The notes: a model not told the origin generated them from the letters alone. 64,000 bases of DNA from Rhizobium sp. ICMP 5592 (GCF_009498525.1 NZ_QSNT01000003.1:1157671-1221670); one strand, 5' to 3'. Shown: positions 1 through 8,953, counted from the stretch's first letter. Numbers and translations: made by a program.

Positions 1-506
1 AGCACAGCCATCCAGGTGATCGGCACCGCGCCGGCGGCTACCATGCGGCGTACGGCCATATCATGGGCCTCCAGTGTGACGCCGCCCGATGCGTCGGTGA
101 CGATGAAGACGTCATATCCCTCGGCAAGCGCCTGGATCGCCGGCATAGCGAGGCAGATCTCGGTATAAAGTGCTGCCAGCACGAGCTGCTTGCGCCCGCT
201 CTTCCTGATGATGTCGGTCACCTTCGGGTCTTCCCAGGTATTGATGAAGGTACGGTCGATTGGCTTCTGGTCCGGGAAGACATCCTGAAGTCTCTTGATG
301 ATATGGCCGCCACGCTCCTCGATCACCGTGGTCAGGATCGTCGGTACGTCGAAGACCTTCGCCGTCTTGGCAAGGCCGATGACGTTGTTGACGATCGTCG
401 CCGGGTCATGGCTGTTCAGATTGGTGAACTGGTAGGGCTGATGATCGATGAGCACGAGGATGCTGTCCTCGGGGCGAAGCAGGGCTTCGAGGCCGGTCTT
501 GGGCAT
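1..506 (-). CDS. YcaC-like isochorismatase-fold hydrolase, 3' end truncated
   Basis: This is the N-terminal 168 residues of a cysteine hydrolase of the isochorismatase superfamily; the stop lies beyond the left edge. The start ATG at 506 follows an AAGGAG Shine-Dalgarno. Visible family features are the early acidic residue in LVLIDHQ (D21), and the nucleophile region LYTEIC with C118, followed by ALAEGYDV and DASGG-VTLEAHDMA, which is the YcaC-type continuation. YcaC proteins are about 200-210 residues and their physiological substrate is unknown. It lies 38 bp after the NTF2-like gene on the same strand, so the two may be cotranscribed, possibly under the AraC regulator upstream. Family assignment is firm; substrate is not known. 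Confidence 0.85.
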   Translation of the reverse strand, partial: MPKTGLEALLRPEDSILVLIDHQPYQFTNLNSHDPATIVNNVIGLAKTAKVFDVPTILTTVIEERGGHIIKRLQDVFPDQKPIDRTFINTWEDPKVTDIIRKSGRKQLVLAALYTEICLAMPAIQALAEGYDVFIVTDASGGVTLEAHDMAVRRMVAAGAVPITWMAV

Positions 507-544
507 GGTAACTCCTTGGGATATGCGGATAGGCAGGCAACGGT

Positions 545-916
545 TCAGGCGACGGCAGGGTCGATGAAGACGTGGAGGGTCTGGATTTTGCCACCCTCGA
601 AATGAGCAACATCGGTTCCCGTCACGGCCACGGGGCCGTTCGGCGGCCCGGATTGCCAGCGCAGCCGTCCGACGCCATGATGGCCGACGGCAGGACCGAT
701 CGCGGTGAAGGCGAAGCTTGGCGGCAGGCTCGACAACAGTGCCGTCACCGCCCCGTTAATGGCGATATGCCCCGTCGCCACAGCATCCGGCTCGTAGAGC
801 ACGGCGTCTTCGGCATAGAGCTCGCGGATCGCAGCGATGCGTCGCCCGGCGTCGCGCTCGCCAAACACCCGCACGAGGTTCGCCTGCATCCGGCCGTTAT
901 AATTGATAGATTCCAT
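545..916 (-). CDS. NTF2-like / SnoaL-type small protein
   Basis: A 123-residue protein with the look of the NTF2/SnoaL cone fold: an N-terminal helix region with RRIAAIRELYAEDAVLYEPD, the VATGHIAINGAVTALL segment, and C-terminal strands ending HFEGGKIQTLHVFID. Such proteins are either small enzymes (isomerases, cyclases) or binding domains, so no reaction is assigned. Two ATG codons are possible, 922 and 916; I prefer 916 because GGAGA sits 7 bases before it, whereas it abuts the other. It lies between an AraC regulator and a YcaC-like hydrolase on the same strand. Confidence 0.75.
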   Translation of the reverse strand: MESINYNGRMQANLVRVFGERDAGRRIAAIRELYAEDAVLYEPDAVATGHIAINGAVTALLSSLPPSFAFTAIGPAVGHHGVGRLRWQSGPPNGPVAVTGTDVAHFEGGKIQTLHVFIDPAVA

Positions 917-1082
917 GATCATTCTCCACTTGTCCCGATCAGGGCACCGAGGTGGCGAGCGTCGTGAAATGCGCTAAGCGTCCTCTCTCGCCTGTCCGGT
1001 CGAGGGATTATTGCTCCGCCATCTTGTGGAATGCACTGTTCGATTCTGCGGTTTTCAGTCCGAATCCGCTACGGGATCGCGA

Positions 1083-1967
1083 TCAATTTGTCCGGTCGCG
1101 CCGCCAGGCCGCCGGCGTCGCTCCGGTGAACTTCCGGAACGTCCGCCCGAAATGTACGGCGTCGGCAAAGCCGTTTGCCTCAGCCACCTGGTCGAGGGAG
1201 GCGCGCGTGTCGATCAACTGCGCCTGCGCGCGACGAATGCGCGCGTCGAGCTGCCAGCGATAGGGCGCCATCCCGGTCGATGCCTTGAACGCCCGGCTGA
1301 AATGCGCCTGCGAGAGGCCCGCCAGCGCCGCCAGATGCGCGAGGTCGACGCGCTCAGGCAGATGTTCGTTCAGATACTCCACGACGCGCCGAAGCTGCCA
1401 GACGGCAAGGCCCTTGCCATCAGCACCTGGCGGCGGTGGATCGGCGAAGAGCCGCGCCGCAATCGCAGTGGTCAGCCCATCGCCATAGAGCTGCGACGAT
1501 GGATCGGGATCACTCACCGCATCCGAGAGCATCTTGATCAGGGTCCAGATGCGATCGTCGGAAAAGCGCAGGCGCGGTGCAGACACCGTATCGGCATCGA
1601 ATTCCCTGGCCGTCCGCACACCCAGCACCGCGAGATCGAAGGTCAGGGTGGCATCTTTTGCGAAACGGCAGTCGGCGCTGTAACCCCACATCTCCATGCC
1701 GCCCGGCGCGAAGTCCATGTGCCTCGGCGTATATGCGACGGGGCACGGCTGGGTCTCACGCAAACGCGGCTCGCAGGGATTGCCGCCAACCTCTTCGAGC
1801 AGAGCGATGAGGCGGGGCTTCGTCTCCTGAGGAAATTGATGAATCACCCTACCGGAGCAATGCCATTCGTTAAGTTTGACACCCACGCCGTTCCAGGCCC
1901 GCTGCGATACCGACAGGTTGAGGATGTTTTCGGGTAAAGACGCCAGGACGTCTGTGCGAGCCAGCAA
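1083..1967 (-). CDS. AraC-family transcriptional regulator
   Basis: A 294-residue regulator whose last ~100 residues form the double helix-turn-helix of the AraC family: LAHLAALAGLSQAHFSRAFK is the first HTH and LDQVAEANGFADAVHFGRTF the second, followed by FRKFTGATPAAWRRD. The N-terminal two thirds is a sensing domain without a recognisable ligand motif. The longest reading frame starts with TTG at 1967, and the true start is uncertain. It is upstream of, and on the same strand as, the NTF2-like and YcaC-like genes, which are plausible targets; a gap of about 165 bases with no gene separates it from them. Confidence 0.85.
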   Translation of the reverse strand: MLARTDVLASLPENILNLSVSQRAWNGVGVKLNEWHCSGRVIHQFPQETKPRLIALLEEVGGNPCEPRLRETQPCPVAYTPRHMDFAPGGMEMWGYSADCRFAKDATLTFDLAVLGVRTAREFDADTVSAPRLRFSDDRIWTLIKMLSDAVSDPDPSSQLYGDGLTTAIAARLFADPPPPGADGKGLAVWQLRRVVEYLNEHLPERVDLAHLAALAGLSQAHFSRAFKASTGMAPYRWQLDARIRRAQAQLIDTRASLDQVAEANGFADAVHFGRTFRKFTGATPAAWRRDRTN

Positions 1968-2151
1968 CGATGCATACTCCGACGGTCGAGAAGAACCATG
2001 TGACCCTTTTGTACCCGAAAAGGCCGAAACCTTAAACGGCTACGGCGTTCGAATTCGTTGACGGACTGTTCGCCAATGAGCCTCATGGGCTCGGGCCATG
2101 CCGCGCCCTATGCCTACGCACGGCATGACGCGGCCCGACTTCTCGCCCCGT

Positions 2152-2715
2152 CTAAAACCCCAGGGATTGCTGCACGGGCTTCGGCGGCGCGAGCTGGACG
2201 CCTTCGAGCTCCAGCATGCGGGCCTTGGCGGTGGAGCCGCCGGGCGCCGAGAAGCCGCCGATCTTGCCGCCGGCGGCAAGCACGCGATGGCAGGGGATGA
2301 TCAGCGCAACGGGGTTCCGCGCCATGGCCTGGCCGACATCGCGGGCAGCTTCCGGTCCGGCGCCGAGCTGCTTGGCCAGCGCGCCGTAGGTCGTAGTGTG
2401 GCCCCATCCGATCTGGCGCGCTGCGGCGTAGATGCGCTCGAAGAAGCTATCCAGTTCGCCGAGATCCAGCTTGACGCCGGAAAAGTCGATTTCCTCGCCC
2501 GCGAAATAGCGCTTCACGGCGACGACCGCGTCGGTCACCTCCGGCGGCGGCGTGCCCGGCCGGGCATCCGGAATGCGGCGCAGCAGAAGGCGCTCGGTTG
2601 AGCCTGCCTCTTTCGTTGGCAGCTGGAAGCGCGTGACGCCGATATCGTTCCAGGCGATCCCGCAGAAACCGCCCGCGGTTTCGAAGATCAGATAATATTG
2701 CCGTGCATCGCTCAT
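2152..2715 (-). CDS. ogt: methylated-DNA--protein-cysteine methyltransferase
   Basis: A 187-residue O6-alkylguanine-DNA alkyltransferase, a suicide DNA-repair protein that moves the alkyl group from guanine to its own cysteine. The active-site signature IIPCHRV is intact with C142, followed by GGKIGGFSAPGG, and the DNA-binding helix region precedes it (TTTYGALAKQLG, ARDVGQAMARNP). Length and domain order match Ogt rather than the longer Ada. The reading frame extends upstream to 2808, but the start at 2715 (MSDARQYY) gives the usual N-terminus. It stands alone on this strand between the AraC gene and a small lipoprotein gene. No regulatory site was identified. Confidence 0.93.
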   Translation of the reverse strand: MSDARQYYLIFETAGGFCGIAWNDIGVTRFQLPTKEAGSTERLLLRRIPDARPGTPPPEVTDAVVAVKRYFAGEEIDFSGVKLDLGELDSFFERIYAAARQIGWGHTTTYGALAKQLGAGPEAARDVGQAMARNPVALIIPCHRVLAAGGKIGGFSAPGGSTAKARMLELEGVQLAPPKPVQQSLGF

Positions 2716-2887
2716 GGCGGAATTTCCATGTTTCCACTTGGCATGAGAATCGTGTTTCGGACGGCCAAGTTCAACCCGATTCTTGCGCAAGACGATGATT
2801 GCCAACATTTTGCCGATTTAAGGAAGCGATGCCGATGCTGCGACCGCAACGTCCGCCGCATCGCTTCCCACATAGCTGCTGCAGGTA

Positions 2888-3025
2888 TCAATATCCCCCA
2901 CCCATTGGAGCAGAGTTCTGTGACATGCCGCCGCCGGAGTTACCCTGCCCCGTGGTGGAGCAGGCGGAAACGGTAAGGCCAATGAGAACGAATAGAACGG
3001 CGGAGAAGACGGCTTTTATCAACAT
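2888..3025 (-). CDS. small 45-residue lipoprotein
   Basis: This short frame encodes a 45-residue peptide with a classic lipoprotein signal: MLIKAVFSAVLFVLIGL as hydrophobic core, then the lipobox LTVSAC with the cysteine at residue 22, and a Gly/Ser-rich tail (TTGQGNSGGG, then APMGGGY). The mature part would be only 24 residues anchored to a membrane. The ATG at 3025 is preceded by AGGGAATAACC. Small entericidin-like lipoproteins have a comparable size and layout, but I do not recognise the family. It is flanked by ogt on the same strand and a divergent LigT-like gene. Coding status is inferred from the lipobox and codon pattern. Confidence 0.7.
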   Translation of the reverse strand: MLIKAVFSAVLFVLIGLTVSACSTTGQGNSGGGMSQNSAPMGGGY

Positions 3026-3267
3026 CTCAGGTTATTCCCTTGTTGAGAGCGGGCGCGAATGCCCGGGCCTGCGGTGAACAATCGATCAGACAATTTTATT
3101 CGGTGTTTCTCAGAGCCAGTTGCGCGCAATCATCCTTGACGCCCGAGTGTGAATTTGCCGATCCGTATTGTTCACTATTTGTTCTTGACTCTCAATCATC
3201 AGGTTTTAGGATACCGGCATCAGCAGGAACAGGACGAGGCAGGGCCACTTGGCTTTGAACCAATCCC
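3026..3267. other. divergent intergenic region
   Basis: About 240 bases between the lipoprotein gene (minus) and the LigT-like gene (plus). No coding frame with a ribosome binding site was seen. On the plus strand TTGACT at 3185-3190 followed 17 bases later by AGGATA (3208-3213) is a weak sigma-70 candidate for the LigT-like gene. Confidence 0.4.
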
Positions 3268-3882
3268 ATGAGGAACAACGGACAGCTTTCGCTTAATCTC
3301 GGAGCGGGATCGCGGATGCGAAAATCCAAAGCCGATCCAACGCATGTGGAGGCTCTTTATTTCGCCATCCTGCCGGATCCGGACATAGCCTCGACAAGTT
3401 TCGACCTGGCGAACGATCTGCGTCTGCAACATGGCTTTACGGCAAAGCCGCGTCGCCCGGATCTGTCTCATATCTCGCTTTATAGAATCGGCTCCTATCG
3501 CGGCCTGCCGGAAGAAGCGGCGTTTGCGGCGATGCAGGCGGCATCGACCATCAGGGGACGATCCTTCCAGGTGGAGTTTGACCGGGCGGTCAGCTTTGGA
3601 GGTGGCGACAATCGCCCGCTGGTTCTCTGGAACAGGGAAGGAAATGCGGAGCTGAAGGCACTCCATAGGGAGTTGGGCGCAGCCATGCAGCTCACCGGAT
3701 TTGCCAATGACGAGGGAGGAAAATTCGAGCCGCACATGACGCTACTCTATCAGGGCCATCTCATTCCGGAGGTGACGCTCGAAAGGCCGGTCTCATGGAC
3801 CGTCCGGGATTTCGTGCTCGTCAACAGCCTGCAGGGTAAGGCCAAGCACGAGCATCTTTGCTACTGGCTGCTATCGGACTGA
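3268..3882 (+). CDS. 2'-5' RNA ligase / LigT-like 2H phosphoesterase
   Basis: A 204-residue member of the 2H phosphoesterase superfamily. The two defining HxS/T motifs are present: HISL at H68 and HMTL at H156, spaced as in LigT/ThpR proteins, which join or cleave 2'-5' RNA linkages or hydrolyse cyclic phosphodiesters. The N-terminal strand VEALYFAILPD is typical. No strong Shine-Dalgarno precedes the ATG at 3268; an internal ATG at residue 17 is an alternative start. Its last 22 bases overlap the 3' end of the convergent SulP gene, so both coding sequences share DNA at their stops. RNA substrate is unknown. Confidence 0.82.
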   Translation: MRNNGQLSLNLGAGSRMRKSKADPTHVEALYFAILPDPDIASTSFDLANDLRLQHGFTAKPRRPDLSHISLYRIGSYRGLPEEAAFAAMQAASTIRGRSFQVEFDRAVSFGGGDNRPLVLWNREGNAELKALHRELGAAMQLTGFANDEGGKFEPHMTLLYQGHLIPEVTLERPVSWTVRDFVLVNSLQGKAKHEHLCYWLLSD

Positions 3883-5537
3883 GCCGCGCTGCTCTTTGCC
3901 GTCGGCCCGATCGCCGCGATCGCGTCGTCGACGCTGAAGCTGCAACGGCTGTCGATATCCGCCATACCGGCCGCTGTCATGAGATCGCGAACGCGGTCGT
4001 GGACGCGGGCAAATTGCAGGCGGATGCCGGCGACGCGCATGGCGCCGTCGAACTCCATCAGCGCATCGAGCGCGGTGCTGTCGAGGTCGGAACTCTCTTC
4101 GAGGCTGAGGACGACAGCCCTGATCCCCGCCTCTCCCCGGCTGCGCGACAGGATCTCTCCGAAGATGGTATCGGCATTGCCGAAGAACAGCGGCTCGCCG
4201 GGGCGCCAGATGGCAACGCTGGGTGTTTCCGACGCCTCCTGGTGGCGGCTGACGTCGACGAAATTGTGGCTGCTTCCAAGCCGCCCAAGCCGGGCGATAT
4301 AGGGCGAGGCAAGGCGATGCATCATCGCGGCCAGCGACAGTGCGATCGCCATCAGCATGCCGTTGAGGACACCGAAAATCAGCACGCCGGCCGTGGCGCC
4401 GAGCGCGACGTAGAAATCGCGGTGGAGCCGCCTCAGGCGCAGGATCGGGCTGGGATCGAGCGCATGCGTCAGCGCCGCGATCACCACGGCGGCCAGCACC
4501 GGCTCCGGCAGTCGCGCCACCAGCGGGCCGGCGCAGGCAATCAGAATGGCAAGACCGATGGCGGCGAAGACCGCCGTGGCCCGCGTCTTCGATCCCGCCG
4601 CCTCGCTGGCGAAACCGGCGGAAAAACCGGCGCCGACCGGCATGCCCTGGACGACGGCGCTGGCGATATTGGCAAAACCGAGCGCCCCCAGTTCGCGATT
4701 GACCGCCAGCGTATCGCCATAGCGCAGCGCCAAGGCCCTCATCGTCCCCCAGGATTCGGCAAAGAGGATAAGCACCAGCGGCACGGTGAATTGCACCAGC
4801 CGCGAATAGGCCGCCCAGCCGGCATCGGGTAGCGACGGCCATTGCGGCAGGACCTCGATCGTCCCGACAAGCTTGACGCCATGACCGGCAAGGTCGAAGA
4901 CGAAGGAGCTGAGAATGCCGGCCGCCAGCACGAGGAAGGCGCCGGGAATACCCGGCAGACGCTTGAGCAGCAGCAGAGCGGCGAGCGCCACGACACCGAC
5001 CGCGACGCTTACCGGATTCCATTGCGGGATCGCCGCAAACAGCGCCACGGCATAGCTGAAGATATTGGAACCCTGTACAGAGGCGCCGACGAGAATCGGC
5101 AGCTGATGCAGGATGATGGTGATCGCCAGCCCGAGCGCGAAGCCGCGCAGCACCGGGCGCGAGATGAAGCCGGTTATGCCGCCTAGGCGCAACGCGGCGG
5201 CAATGACGAAGAGAATGCCGGCAAGGGCCACGGCAACGGTCGCAAGGCCGGCCTTGACTGTCGCGTCTCCCGGCACGATCGCCAGCGTGGCGGCCAGAAT
5301 GGCGGCGGAGGACGATGTCGGCGAGACGATCGCGAAGCGGCTACGCCCGAAGATCGCGTAGACGAGACAGCCGGCGATACCGGCGAGAATGGCCCGATGC
5401 GGCGGCAGGCCGGCAATGCCGGCATAGGCGACGGCCTCCGGCAGCATCAGGCCGGCAACCGATATGCCCGCAATGACATCGGCTTTGTTGATTACGGGGG
5501 CTTTGTTGATTGCGGGCAAGCCACTCAGCTTCGTCAT
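3861..5537 (-). CDS. SulP-family anion transporter with STAS domain
   Basis: A 558-residue inner-membrane transporter. Residues ~20-420 contain many hydrophobic segments typical of the SulP (SLC26) fold, beginning VIAGISVAGLMLPEAVAYA, the conserved first helices, then GLPPHRAILAGIAGCLVYAIFG and FAIVSPTSSSAAILAA. The C-terminal ~110 residues form a cytosolic STAS domain with the strand VVLSLEESSDLDSTALDAL. SulP proteins move sulfate, bicarbonate or dicarboxylates by proton or sodium coupling; the substrate cannot be read from sequence. No carbonic anhydrase or sulfate genes lie nearby. The gene is monocistronic, convergent with the LigT-like gene. Confidence 0.9.
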   Translation of the reverse strand: MTKLSGLPAINKAPVINKADVIAGISVAGLMLPEAVAYAGIAGLPPHRAILAGIAGCLVYAIFGRSRFAIVSPTSSSAAILAATLAIVPGDATVKAGLATVAVALAGILFVIAAALRLGGITGFISRPVLRGFALGLAITIILHQLPILVGASVQGSNIFSYAVALFAAIPQWNPVSVAVGVVALAALLLLKRLPGIPGAFLVLAAGILSSFVFDLAGHGVKLVGTIEVLPQWPSLPDAGWAAYSRLVQFTVPLVLILFAESWGTMRALALRYGDTLAVNRELGALGFANIASAVVQGMPVGAGFSAGFASEAAGSKTRATAVFAAIGLAILIACAGPLVARLPEPVLAAVVIAALTHALDPSPILRLRRLHRDFYVALGATAGVLIFGVLNGMLMAIALSLAAMMHRLASPYIARLGRLGSSHNFVDVSRHQEASETPSVAIWRPGEPLFFGNADTIFGEILSRSRGEAGIRAVVLSLEESSDLDSTALDALMEFDGAMRVAGIRLQFARVHDRVRDLMTAAGMADIDSRCSFSVDDAIAAIGPTAKSSAAQSDSSQ

Positions 5538-5629
5538 CGATCACCGACCATGGAAACCGTCAATCCGACTATGTGTAGAGATTCGCTAATGAGCTGCAAC
5601 AGGAAAACAAATAGGCGCGAACCATCGCC

Positions 5630-6508
5630 CTATGCGGCTCCGTCCAAATCCCGCAGTGGGCAGCTTCTGCCAATCGTCTCGCTGACGAAATCCATCACCG
5701 CCCGGATGGCGGGCGAGCGGCGGAGATCGGGATAGGTCACCAGCCAGAGGTCGCGCGTCGGCGACGGAATGGCGGTCGACAACCGCATCAGGGCCGCCTC
5801 GCCATCCCCCAGAAAAGCGGGGAGAGCCACAACGCCGAGACCAGCGCGCGCAGCCTCCAGCTGGCCGAAGATATCGCCGGCGCGGAAGACGATGGGTCGG
5901 CCGGCCAGCAGGCTGCGCAGCCAGGTCTGCTGCGTCAGATGCTCCAGCGCCGCGTCATAGCCGATGAAGACCCAGTCTTCTTCCGGCGTCTTCGCAATCT
6001 CAGGTATCGCGTAGAGCCCAAACCGCATGACACCGATGCGCCGCACCAGGAGATCGCTCTCCTCGGGGCGCGTCATACGCACGGCGATGTCGGCTTCGCC
6101 ATGATCGAGCGCCGCGCGCCTCGTCACACCGGCGATGGTCAGCGTGATATCGGGATGCTCGGCACGAAAGCCGACTGCTTTCGGGGCAATCAGATGGGCG
6201 GCGACGGATGGCGGCGCGCTGATCTTGACGGCGGCGGAAAGCCCCGCGACGGCGCTCTTTGAATACCGCCTGATCGCCTCGACATTCTCCTCCATGCCGA
6301 CCACCAGCTCGGCAATCGCCCGGCCATCGGCCGTCAGCGGCGAGGTGCGCGGCCGGCGGTCGATCAGGCGAAGGTCAAGCGTGCGCTCCAGTGCGGCGAT
6401 GCGCCGGCCGACGGTGGCGTGGTCGACGCCAAGCTCGCGCGCCGCCGCCGAAAGCGAGCCGGTCCGCGCCAGAGAGGCAAAATGAAGAAGGTCCTGCCAA
6501 TCGATCAT
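5630..6508 (-). CDS. LysR-family transcriptional regulator
   Basis: A LysR-type regulator of 292 residues from the start chosen here. The N-terminal winged HTH is clear: LLHFASLARTGSLSAAARELGVDHATVGRRIAAL, followed by LIDRR-PRTSPLTADG. The remainder is the periplasmic-binding-protein-like effector domain. The frame is open to 6574, but MIDWQDLL at 6508 places the HTH at the normal position. The start codon overlaps one arm of a perfect inverted repeat, and the gene is divergent from a quinone oxidoreductase, which is the likely target as is usual for LysR regulators. The effector is unknown. Confidence 0.9.
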   Translation of the reverse strand: MIDWQDLLHFASLARTGSLSAAARELGVDHATVGRRIAALERTLDLRLIDRRPRTSPLTADGRAIAELVVGMEENVEAIRRYSKSAVAGLSAAVKISAPPSVAAHLIAPKAVGFRAEHPDITLTIAGVTRRAALDHGEADIAVRMTRPEESDLLVRRIGVMRFGLYAIPEIAKTPEEDWVFIGYDAALEHLTQQTWLRSLLAGRPIVFRAGDIFGQLEAARAGLGVVALPAFLGDGEAALMRLSTAIPSPTRDLWLVTYPDLRRSPAIRAVMDFVSETIGRSCPLRDLDGAA

Positions 6509-6528
6509 CTGTGCATTATTGCACAGAT
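6507..6528. promoter_or_regulatory. palindromic operator between LysR regulator and quinone oxidoreductase
   Basis: Perfect inverted repeat with 9-base arms ATCTGTGCA and TGCACAGAT separated by TTAT. It lies in the divergent region and overlaps the preferred start codon of the LysR gene. Its inner part TGCA-N4-TGCA-like symmetry and its location fit an autoregulatory LysR site. Confidence 0.6.
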
Positions 6529-6601
6529 ATGGTGAGCTCATACCGAATTTATTCAAACGCAGCTTTGTGATCAAAACTGCGTCTGAAAGGAGACTACCTC
6601 T

Positions 6602-7576
6602 ATGCCCCTAGCCATTGCCATGAACAGCCCCGGCGGCCCCGAGACGATGCAGCTCGTTGATCTCCCCATCACCGAGCCAGGTCCCGGTCAGGCCCGCATC
6701 CGACAAAGCATCTCCGGCGTCAATTTCGTCGATATCTATATTCGCTCGGGCCTCTATCCACGCCCGCCCGGCCAGACCATTCTCGGCTTCGAAGGCGCTG
6801 GTATCGTCGATGCTATCGGCCCCGACGTCGAAGGCCTGAAGGTTGGCGATCGCGTCGCCTATGTCGGTCATCCGCTCGGAAGCTATGCCGAGATGCGTAC
6901 CCTGCCCGCCTCCCGGCTGATAAAGCTGCCCGACGGCGTCAACGAGCGGCTTGCCGGCAGCTCGATGCTGCGCGGGCTGACCGCCCAGATGCTGCTGCAC
7001 AAGGTCCATCCCGTGCAGCCAGGCGAATGGATCCTGGTGCATGCGGCGGCCGGCGGCGTTGGGCAGATCGTCACCCGCTGGGCCAAGCGGCTCGGCGCAA
7101 ACGTCATCGCCACCGTCGGCTCGGAAGCCAAGGCGGAATTTGCCTATGAGGCCGGCGCCGACGCCGTTCTCCTGCACACATCCGAGGATTGGGTGGAGGA
7201 AACCCGCCGCATCGCCGACCGCCGGGGCGTGCATTTCGCCATAGACGGCATCGGCGGCGCCATGCTGTCGCAGACGCTCGCCGCCGTGCGCCCCTTTGGC
7301 ATGGTCGCCAGCCTCGGACAGCCCGCCGGCCCCATTCCGCCGATCGAGATCGAGGAATTGACCGCCCCCCGGGCCATCGCGCTTTCACGCCCGAGCGTGC
7401 TGGTCTATGCCAACGATCCCGATCTCTACCGGCAAGGCGCGGAGATCCTCATGACGGAGCTGCAGGCCGGCCTGATCAATCCGATCGGCGCGGAATACAC
7501 ACTCCAGGATGCGGCCATCGCCCATGCCGATCTGGAGGCTGGGCGGACCACGGCGAGCGTGGTTTTGACGATGTAA
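6602..7576 (+). CDS. qor: NADPH:quinone oxidoreductase (MDR superfamily)
   Basis: A 324-residue zinc-independent medium-chain dehydrogenase/reductase of the quinone oxidoreductase type. The N-terminal GroES-like part contains ISGVNFVDIYIRSGLYP, the signature of Qor proteins, and the Rossmann domain begins ILVHAAAGGVGQIVTRWAK with the NADPH-binding AAxGGVG motif. No structural or catalytic zinc cysteines are visible. It probably reduces quinones or related electrophiles in the cytosol with NADPH. The ATG at 6602 follows AAAGGAGA. It is divergent from a LysR regulator, with a palindrome between them, suggesting induction by an aromatic or quinone signal. A hairpin lies just downstream. Confidence 0.92.
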   Translation: MPLAIAMNSPGGPETMQLVDLPITEPGPGQARIRQSISGVNFVDIYIRSGLYPRPPGQTILGFEGAGIVDAIGPDVEGLKVGDRVAYVGHPLGSYAEMRTLPASRLIKLPDGVNERLAGSSMLRGLTAQMLLHKVHPVQPGEWILVHAAAGGVGQIVTRWAKRLGANVIATVGSEAKAEFAYEAGADAVLLHTSEDWVEETRRIADRRGVHFAIDGIGGAMLSQTLAAVRPFGMVASLGQPAGPIPPIEIEELTAPRAIALSRPSVLVYANDPDLYRQGAEILMTELQAGLINPIGAEYTLQDAAIAHADLEAGRTTASVVLTM

Positions 7577-7598
7577 AGCGCGGGCAACACAATCGCAT

Positions 7599-7648
7599 GG
7601 TCCCGTCAATGGTTTTTGCTGCATAGCAGCACTTCCATTGACCGGACC
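7599..7648. promoter_or_regulatory. nested hairpin between qor and the MFS gene
   Basis: Outer arms GGTC-GTCAATGG and CCATTGAC-GACC pair with a 2-base internal mismatch, and inside them TGCTG and CAGCA pair around CATAG. No long T-tract follows in either direction, so it is either an inefficient terminator for qor, an operator, or an RNA structure in the leader of the MFS gene. Confidence 0.5.
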
Positions 7649-7767
7649 CGCTTTTGCCTGATACCAAAGGGGTGTGGCATCGCTGCCATTTCCATCCGGT
7701 ATGAACCCCGACCCGTCGTGGCAAACAGCATGGACACCGCCTGGCCGGTGCCCGCAGGCGATATCTC

Positions 7768-8949
7768 GTGAACACTGCCTCTCAGACCATCCAGTCCAAC
7801 TCGGCGCTGACCCTCATCTCCATCGTCGCGCTGACCTTCTTTGGCTATCTGGCCATCGGCCTGCCGCTTGCGGTGCTGCCGACCCATGTCGATAGCGGGC
7901 TCGGCTTCGGCGTCGTCTGGGCCGGCATCGCCATCAGTACGCAATATGTGGCGACCATCGTCAGCCGCGCGCAAGTCGGCCGGTTGTGCGACCAGTACGG
8001 GCCGCGCCGCTCGGTCTTCCTCGGCTTTTTTGCCTATGGGCTTTGCGGCACCTTGACGCTGACATCCGCGCTTGTGACGGAGGTCCCGGCGGCGAGCCTG
8101 TCGTTGCTGCTTGCCGGACGCCTGGCGCTCGGTATCGGCGAAAGCCTGGTCAGCACGGCGGCGATCACCTGGGCTATCGGCCTGATGGGATCGCGCGAAA
8201 CCGTACGCATCATCTCCTGGAACGGCATCGCCACCTATGGCGGCATCGCGCTCGCCGCTCCCTTCGGCGCCTGGCTCGAGGGGCAATATGGCTTCGTCGC
8301 GATAGGTGCTGTGACGATCGGCCTGGCGATTGCCGGCGTGATGCTAGCACAGACGCGGCCTCCCGTGCCCGGCATCAAGGAAAAGGGCATCGGCACCGGC
8401 CAGGTGCTGAACCGCATCCTGCCTTACGGCGTGGCGCTGGCGCTGGCCTCCAGCGGCTTCGGCGTCGTCATGGCCTTCGTTGCCCTGTTTTTCCATAACC
8501 GCGGTTGGGACGGGGCTTCACTGGCCTTGAGTGCCTTTGGTCTCGCCTTCATGGGCATTCGCCTCGGATTGGCGCAAGCCGTCGCCCGCTTCGGCGGCCT
8601 GCCGCTGGCGCGCATTTCGCTGGTGCTGGAGATCGTCGGCCTGTTGACGATTGCCCTTGCCTCCACACCCACCGTCGCGATCATCGGCGCGGCCTTTGCC
8701 GGTGCCGGTTTCGCACCGGTCTTCCCGGCACTCGGCAACGAGGCGATGGCGCGTATTCCGCCGCAGAACCGCGGCGTGGCGCTTGGCCTCTACTCGATGT
8801 TCCTCGATGTGGCGCTCGGAGGCACCGGCCCGATCGCCGGCGTGCTTGCCGATCACTTCGGCTATACGGCACCCTTCCTTCTCGGCGGCGGTGCCGTCCT
8901 GCTCAGCCTTGCGATCTGCTTCTGCCTGCGCAAGACCAGCAACGCCTAG
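7768..8949 (+). CDS. MFS transporter, YhhS-like
   Basis: A 393-residue, 12-helix major facilitator superfamily transporter. The first helix LISIVALTFFGYLAIGLPLAVLP and the following GRLCDQYGPRRSVFLG loop (the MFS A-motif between helices 2 and 3) are clear; the second half repeats the pattern. The style matches YhhS/arabinose-efflux-like exporters. The start is GTG at 7768. A 13-codon frame beginning ATG at 7730 ends with TGA overlapping this GTG (GTGA), which could couple translation. It is convergent with a paralogous MFS gene and shares a terminator with it. Substrate unknown. Confidence 0.85.
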   Translation: MNTASQTIQSNSALTLISIVALTFFGYLAIGLPLAVLPTHVDSGLGFGVVWAGIAISTQYVATIVSRAQVGRLCDQYGPRRSVFLGFFAYGLCGTLTLTSALVTEVPAASLSLLLAGRLALGIGESLVSTAAITWAIGLMGSRETVRIISWNGIATYGGIALAAPFGAWLEGQYGFVAIGAVTIGLAIAGVMLAQTRPPVPGIKEKGIGTGQVLNRILPYGVALALASSGFGVVMAFVALFFHNRGWDGASLALSAFGLAFMGIRLGLAQAVARFGGLPLARISLVLEIVGLLTIALASTPTVAIIGAAFAGAGFAPVFPALGNEAMARIPPQNRGVALGLYSMFLDVALGGTGPIAGVLADHFGYTAPFLLGGGAVLLSLAICFCLRKTSNA

Positions 8950-8953
8950 AGCC

